Shown here: positions 60,000 to 64,000 of the stretch, in pieces
Position numbering within the stretch: the first letter of the stretch is position 1
Layout of the letters: every line of letters begins with the position of its first letter
Source of the DNA: Alphaproteobacteria bacterium
Lineage (GTDB): Bacteria > Pseudomonadota > Alphaproteobacteria > Micavibrionales > Micavibrionaceae
Assembly: GCA_030427385.1 (NCBI GenBank)
Contig: JAUHWR010000001.1
Location: 992,001-1,056,000, forward strand
DNA: 64,000 nucleotides
Direction of reading: 5' to 3'
Translations under genes and position numbers: made by a program
Notes under the pieces: model-generated
Databases searched by the model: none
Told to the model about the DNA's origin: nothing
The model's input: the letters and a program-made list of their open reading frames with translations, nothing else

Positions 60000-60961
60000 T
60001 GAATATTTTTCCCATCAAAAGAAAAGATCGTGCGCTCGGTACATCCGAAAAACATACCTATGACATTCCCTTGGATAAGGGGTCAGGGCGGCTATTTCTA
60101 ACAATTCTAACGGGATTGATGGTATTTTTGATGTTGCTCTCCGTCAGCGCAGCTTACATTCTGACCGATTTTGCCCAAAATTGGCAAACCGCGCTTGATG
60201 GTAAATGGACAGTTGAATTGCCGGTTATAGACGAAGATGGCAAGGATTTAACCAGCAAACAAATTGAAGATAAAAGCCAGCAACTTTTAACCACTTTACA
60301 GGAATTCCACGCCGTCAGAACCGCAACGCTGTTAAGTGATGAGGACATGAAAGAGCTGCTCTCTCCATGGTTTGACACAGATCAAGCCAAGAATGACAAC
60401 GGCGAAGAACCGTTACTACCTATTCCGGTTCTTATTTCTCTGGATATGAGTGAAACAGGTGCAAAAGCGGCGCATGATATCCGCATGGAGATTGAAAAAA
60501 TCTCTCCTCTCGCCCGCTTGGATCAACATGAAAGCTGGCTCAGCGAGCTTTTACGCCTAACAGGGACATTACGCTTTGTGGCGGTGTTGGTCACAATCGT
60601 CATTTGTTCGGCGGGAACACTTGCTGTGGCGGGGGCGATGCAATCACGCATGGCTGAACATAAGGAAAGTGTGGAGTTACTACATTTAATGGGTGCGGGT
60701 GATCAATACATAACCCGTCAATTTCAACGCCACGCCTTTATTATCGCACTGCAAGGGGCCACAATAGGGCTAATAATATCGGTACTTTTTATTACCGGAC
60801 TTGGATGGTACTTATCCGGTCATGATGAAACGCTTCTCCCCTCCTTTACGCCAACGCCGTTATTTTGGGCAATCTTTGCTATTGTTCCTCTCTCTATCAG
60901 CGGATTATGTGTATTAACAACCCGATGGGCGGTCTTGCATCGCCTACAGAAGATGCTGTAG
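59996..60961 (+). CDS. ftsX: Cell division protein FtsX
   Basis: A 321-aa membrane subunit with four helices. N-terminal basic region then helix (~32-55, LFLTILTGLMVFLMLLSVSA), a large periplasmic loop (~56-185) and three further helices (~195-220, ~245-270, ~285-310). It pairs with FtsE. The large loop contains SDEDMKELLSPWF, the part that would contact hydrolase activators. Overlaps ftsE by 4 bp. Confidence 0.93.
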   Translation: MMNIFPIKRKDRALGTSEKHTYDIPLDKGSGRLFLTILTGLMVFLMLLSVSAAYILTDFAQNWQTALDGKWTVELPVIDEDGKDLTSKQIEDKSQQLLTTLQEFHAVRTATLLSDEDMKELLSPWFDTDQAKNDNGEEPLLPIPVLISLDMSETGAKAAHDIRMEIEKISPLARLDQHESWLSELLRLTGTLRFVAVLVTIVICSAGTLAVAGAMQSRMAEHKESVELLHLMGAGDQYITRQFQRHAFIIALQGATIGLIISVLFITGLGWYLSGHDETLLPSFTPTPLFWAIFAIVPLSISGLCVLTTRWAVLHRLQKML

Positions 60962-60972
60962 AAGTTATTTTA

Positions 60973-61557
60973 ATGAAAAAAATATTCCTAAGTGTGGTAA
61001 TTATACTCATGACACCTCTGACACTCTGGTGCGCCGGATTATTGTGGTTCAGTGCAACAGCGATTACAACAGAACAAAAAACAACATCAATCCCCAAGAC
61101 CGATGCGATCATCGTCCTGACGGGTGATAAGGGACGCATCGATGAGGGGTTTTACCTTTTTGCAACTAATCGCGCCCCTCGCTTATTTATTTCCGGTGTA
61201 AATCGCGATGTGACCGAAGATATGTTGAAGCAACAATGGAACGGCGCACCTTTACCCGATTGCTGTTTGGACATTGGCTATACCGCCGTTAATACATGGG
61301 GCAATGCCTTGGAAAGCGTTAACTGGATCAATAAAAATAAAATTAAAACTGTATTTTTGGTGACTTCCGATTATCACATGCCGCGTGCACGCCTTGAATT
61401 TTCTTTTGTGGCGCCAGATGTTACGATCTACCCTCACCCGATTCATAATGAATCTAATGATCGCCCGCTCTATCAGTATGGCAAGCTAATGATCGGCGAG
61501 TATCATAAAACAATCCTGACATATCTCAGGCACCTCTTTAATCCGAAACTCCTATGA
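60973..61557 (+). CDS. YdcF family protein (DUF218)
   Basis: A 194-aa protein from ATG 60973. N-terminal membrane helix (FLSVVIILMTPLTLWCAGLLW), then the DUF218 fold: DAIIVLTGDKGRIDEGFYLF, LFISGVNRDVT and VTSDYHMPRARLEF. YdcF/ElyC proteins act in envelope metabolism or SAM binding; the role is not settled. It lies between ftsX and plsC, a conserved alphaproteobacterial order. Confidence 0.88.
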   Translation: MKKIFLSVVIILMTPLTLWCAGLLWFSATAITTEQKTTSIPKTDAIIVLTGDKGRIDEGFYLFATNRAPRLFISGVNRDVTEDMLKQQWNGAPLPDCCLDIGYTAVNTWGNALESVNWINKNKIKTVFLVTSDYHMPRARLEFSFVAPDVTIYPHPIHNESNDRPLYQYGKLMIGEYHKTILTYLRHLFNPKLL

Positions 61558-62273
61558 TTTATATCCGCTCAATTTTATTTAATGCCTGTTTTTACGCTGT
61601 CATCACGCTGATGTGCGTGATTTTCCTGCCTGCCGTTTTGCTGCCCAAACGCGGCGCGCTCTGGATTGCCCGTTTTCACCTGAAGGTCATCTACTTTCTG
61701 GAACGTCATATTATCGGTCTTGATTACGAAATCAGAGGATTGGAGCATCTCCCAAAGGACACAGCCTTTCTTGTTGCCGCAAAGCATCAATCCACTTATG
61801 AAACCTTAAAGTTACATTTTATATTTGATGACCCGGCGATTATTCTCAAAAAACAATTGCTCTATATTCCTGTCTGGGGCTGGTTTTTGTGGCGCACAGA
61901 ACCAATTGCCATTGATCGCAAAAACCGAAAACAAGCCTCAAAGCAAGTCATCGACGGCGCAAAACGGGTCATGAAACAAAATCGCCCGATTATCATATTT
62001 CCCCAAGGTACGCGCGTGCGTATCGATCAAGACACAGCTGAAAAGCCCTATAAAATCGGGATCGCCCGTATGCAGGAAGCAACAGGCCTTCCTATCATTC
62101 CACTCGCCCTGAATACCGGAAAATTTTGGCCGCGCAATTCATGGATCAAACGTCCGGGAAAAGTAATTTTTGAATTTCTCCCCCCTATTCCTGCAAATGG
62201 TCAAAAACCGGAAGCCGTTATCCGCACATTGGAAGAAACAATCGAAAACGCCAGTCAGGATTTACTGAAATAA
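61554..62273 (+). CDS. plsC: 1-acyl-sn-glycerol-3-phosphate acyltransferase
   Basis: A 239-aa acyltransferase that makes phosphatidic acid. Motif I reads AAKHQSTYETL (H-x4-E in place of H-x4-D), then EPIAIDRKNRKQA (motif II), FPQGTRVRI (motif III) and LPIIPLALNTGKFW (motif IV). An N-terminal hydrophobic helix anchors it in the inner membrane. It overlaps ydcF by 4 bp, and is followed after 1 bp by the DUF2125 gene. Confidence 0.9.
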   Translation: MIYIRSILFNACFYAVITLMCVIFLPAVLLPKRGALWIARFHLKVIYFLERHIIGLDYEIRGLEHLPKDTAFLVAAKHQSTYETLKLHFIFDDPAIILKKQLLYIPVWGWFLWRTEPIAIDRKNRKQASKQVIDGAKRVMKQNRPIIIFPQGTRVRIDQDTAEKPYKIGIARMQEATGLPIIPLALNTGKFWPRNSWIKRPGKVIFEFLPPIPANGQKPEAVIRTLEETIENASQDLLK

Positions 62274-62274
62274 C

Positions 62275-63081
62275 ATGAAAAAAATCGGCCTTTCCCTTGC
62301 TCTTCTTTGCATTATCCTCGCCAGCGCGTACACCATCGCATGGTATTATTTCGCAGGCGTAATAGAGCGGGAGGTCGCGGCCTTTGTCAGCATTCAAGAA
62401 ACACAAAACATCACCTTTGACGGCACCTTTAGCCCCGTTCACGGCTTTCCGGGGGTGTTTAAACTGATTTATACCGGCATGATTAAAACGCCCGATGTTT
62501 TGATCAAACTTCCGGAAATGCAAATCTCCGGCATTCCGCTCGAAGGGCAGGAAATAACGCTCATTGCCCCGCTTGGCATTGTCATTGACACTAACGCACT
62601 GCCGCCCCATCTACAAAAACTTGAACAGGCGGCGATGACATTTGTTGTCCCCACTGAATTTCCCCAAACATTGTCATATCCTTACCTCAAAGTTTGGCAA
62701 TCGAACGGTAATGCAAAACTAACAATCCCGTCATTAACTTTGCAATGGCAAGATGCCAGCATTTTCGCGGAATCTGAATTACGCCTTGATGAAGATTTAC
62801 AATGGGAGGGGGAAGCAACACTAGGTGTTACCAACCATAATTTCTTTGTCACCCTTCTGGCGGAAGAAATCGGCATTTCAGAAAGCCAGAAAATCATGCT
62901 CATCAGCTTTCTTAACATGCTGAATAATGCGAACGGCGCGGTTGTACTGCCGTTCCGCATTCAAGATAATGCCCTATATATCAACATGATCCGCTTGGGT
63001 CCCGCCCCCCTTATGATGTGGCCTGGGACGCCTTTTTCGGGTCGCGGGCAACGGGGTAATCGGCTTGACCTGCCTCAATAA
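62275..63081 (+). CDS. DUF2125 domain-containing protein
   Basis: A 268-aa protein with an N-terminal signal anchor (IGLSLALLCIILASAYTIAWY) and a beta-rich periplasmic portion starting GTFSPVHGFPGVFKLIYTG. This is the DUF2125 pattern in alphaproteobacteria, downstream of plsC and beside tyrC. The function is unknown. Its 3' end overlaps the convergent tyrC gene by 71 bp; the predicted end ...GNRLDLPQ may therefore contain an unusual C-terminus. Confidence 0.8.
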   Translation: MKKIGLSLALLCIILASAYTIAWYYFAGVIEREVAAFVSIQETQNITFDGTFSPVHGFPGVFKLIYTGMIKTPDVLIKLPEMQISGIPLEGQEITLIAPLGIVIDTNALPPHLQKLEQAAMTFVVPTEFPQTLSYPYLKVWQSNGNAKLTIPSLTLQWQDASIFAESELRLDEDLQWEGEATLGVTNHNFFVTLLAEEIGISESQKIMLISFLNMLNNANGAVVLPFRIQDNALYINMIRLGPAPLMMWPGTPFSGRGQRGNRLDLPQ

Positions 63082-63931
63082 TGGCGCGTCTGATGCCTCT
63101 TGTTTGCTCAAATGTTTGATAAAGATACTCCCCGTCTCCATAACGGATTGCGCGCTGTAATGCTGTTAAATCCTCACTGAAACGTTGTAAAATTTCCAAC
63201 ACCGCAAACTTGTTATTCAAAAACACATCCCGCCACATCGTCGGGTCAGAAGCGGCAATGCGCGTAAAATCACGAAAACCAGAGGCGGAATATTTAATCA
63301 CTTCAGATTGAATATCTTCCTCCAGATTGGTCGCCGTTCCCACAATGGTATAGGCGATCAAATGCGGTAAATGTGATGTGATGCCCAAGATTAAATCATG
63401 ATGCTCCGGTGACATAATCTCTATATTCGCGCCGGTCAGCTCCCAAATTTCAGTAATTTTTTCAACCGCCCGTAAAGGTGCTTCCGGTAAAGGCGTTAAA
63501 ATCACCCATCTGTTTTGAAATAATTCGGGAAAGCCCGCCAATGGCCCTGAAAATTCAGTTCCTGCAATCGGATGCGCCGGAATGAAGGCGGCATGATCCG
63601 GCAAATGCGGGGCGACTTTCTTGGTAACGGCATCCTTCACCGATCCCGTATCGGTCAGAACAGCGCCATCCTTCAAAAATGGAGCAATACTTTTTGTCAC
63701 TGCTTCCATGGCGCCCACGGGAACGGATAGCACCACAATATCGGCATCCGTCACCGCTTGCTTCAAATCGGTTGTGGCCTCATCCGCCAGACCGTTCTCT
63801 ATAACCACATCACAAACCTCCTGAGAGGCATCCGCCGCGGTAATATGTGTAACTTTACCGCTCAGCTTTAATGCCTGTGCAAAGGATGATCCAATCAGCC
63901 CAAAGCCGATGATAGTAACTTTTTCAAACAT
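63011..63931 (-). CDS. tyrC: Prephenate/arogenate dehydrogenase
   Basis: A 306-aa enzyme of tyrosine synthesis, oxidative decarboxylation of prephenate or arogenate. The NAD(P) site is VTIIGFGLIGSSFAQALKL, followed by LTDTGSVKDAV and FIPAHPIAGTEFSGP and LILGITSHLPHLIAY (substrate-binding His). The family usually is cyclohexadienyl dehydrogenase in alphaproteobacteria. It is convergent with DUF2125. Nothing else is visible to the right (63932-64000). Confidence 0.92.
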   Translation of the reverse strand: MFEKVTIIGFGLIGSSFAQALKLSGKVTHITAADASQEVCDVVIENGLADEATTDLKQAVTDADIVVLSVPVGAMEAVTKSIAPFLKDGAVLTDTGSVKDAVTKKVAPHLPDHAAFIPAHPIAGTEFSGPLAGFPELFQNRWVILTPLPEAPLRAVEKITEIWELTGANIEIMSPEHHDLILGITSHLPHLIAYTIVGTATNLEEDIQSEVIKYSASGFRDFTRIAASDPTMWRDVFLNNKFAVLEILQRFSEDLTALQRAIRYGDGEYLYQTFEQTRGIRRAIIEAGQADYPVARDPKKASQATS

Positions 63932-64000
63932 TTATTTTCTTTCTATTACATACTATTAACGTAAGTCATTATCCCGCAAAAGCAGGAATTTAAATCAATC

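Noticed and set aside
60865-60972. Upstream extension of the YdcF gene
   Set aside because: It would overlap ftsX by ~97 bp; the ATG at 60973 gives a normal signal-anchor start.

Overview
The window reads as the chromosome of a low-GC alphaproteobacterium (by eye roughly 40-45 % GC) carrying a tailed prophage at its left end. The host gene orders are typical of Alphaproteobacteria: ychF-pth-rplY-prs, lgt-midA-pgeF, ubiK-ybjN-proC, etfBA, and a zinc-ribbon/DUF3426 gene next to ftsEX-ydcF-plsC-DUF2125 facing tyrC. I cannot fix the genus; a Micavibrio- or Rhodospirillales-like lineage is a guess.

Region 1 (1 to ~18.23 kb) is the right part of a prophage with a siphovirus-like tail. The + strand holds a tail gene fragment, tape measure, two tail-tip/baseplate-type proteins, a collar-domain fibre and a possible fibre-assembly protein. 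A lysis cassette follows: membrane protein, holin-like protein, a CheY-like receiver protein, SAR endolysin and embedded Rz/Rz1 spanins. Then come two spike genes, the larger with two SGNH hydrolase domains. The 3' end of that spike is followed by an out-of-frame remnant of a second, homologous C-terminus. The - strand (13.7-18.0 kb) carries a run of tiny accessory genes: zinc-finger proteins, a zinc-finger/HNH endonuclease fusion, a probable Acb2-type anti-CBASS sponge and a GIY-YIG-like nuclease. A tRNA-like element lies among them. The phage ends in the 3' half of a tRNA-Thr(GGT) gene at 18188-18232, taken as the attachment site. The integrase and left end lie outside the window.

Region 2 (18.4-33 kb) begins with a CIO-type cytochrome bd oxidase (cydA, cydB and a 41-aa DUF2474 subunit) and a Kef-type antiporter. 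It continues with an unusual surface locus: three very large prepilin-like proteins that share one globular domain, an inverse-autotransporter-like barrel with beta-helix and LamG domains, and an RTX calcium-repeat protein. A degenerate patch with IS30-transposase and small-gene remnants closes it.

Region 3 (33-64 kb) is mostly housekeeping: hslO, recX, a PAS histidine kinase, csaA, an EnvZ/OmpR-type pair, ilvE, an unknown 686-aa protein, ychF, pth, rplY, prs, pgeF, midA, lgt, hldD, ubiK, ybjN, proC, a HIG1-like protein, etfBA, a pentapeptide-repeat protein, a TlpA-like thioredoxin, an LptM-like lipoprotein, a zinc-ribbon/DUF3426 protein, ftsE, ftsX, ydcF, plsC, DUF2125 and tyrC. Several real small genes are shorter than usual ORF cut-offs and were found by reading frames directly (14249-14404, 16176-16331, 20825-20950, 57498-57641).
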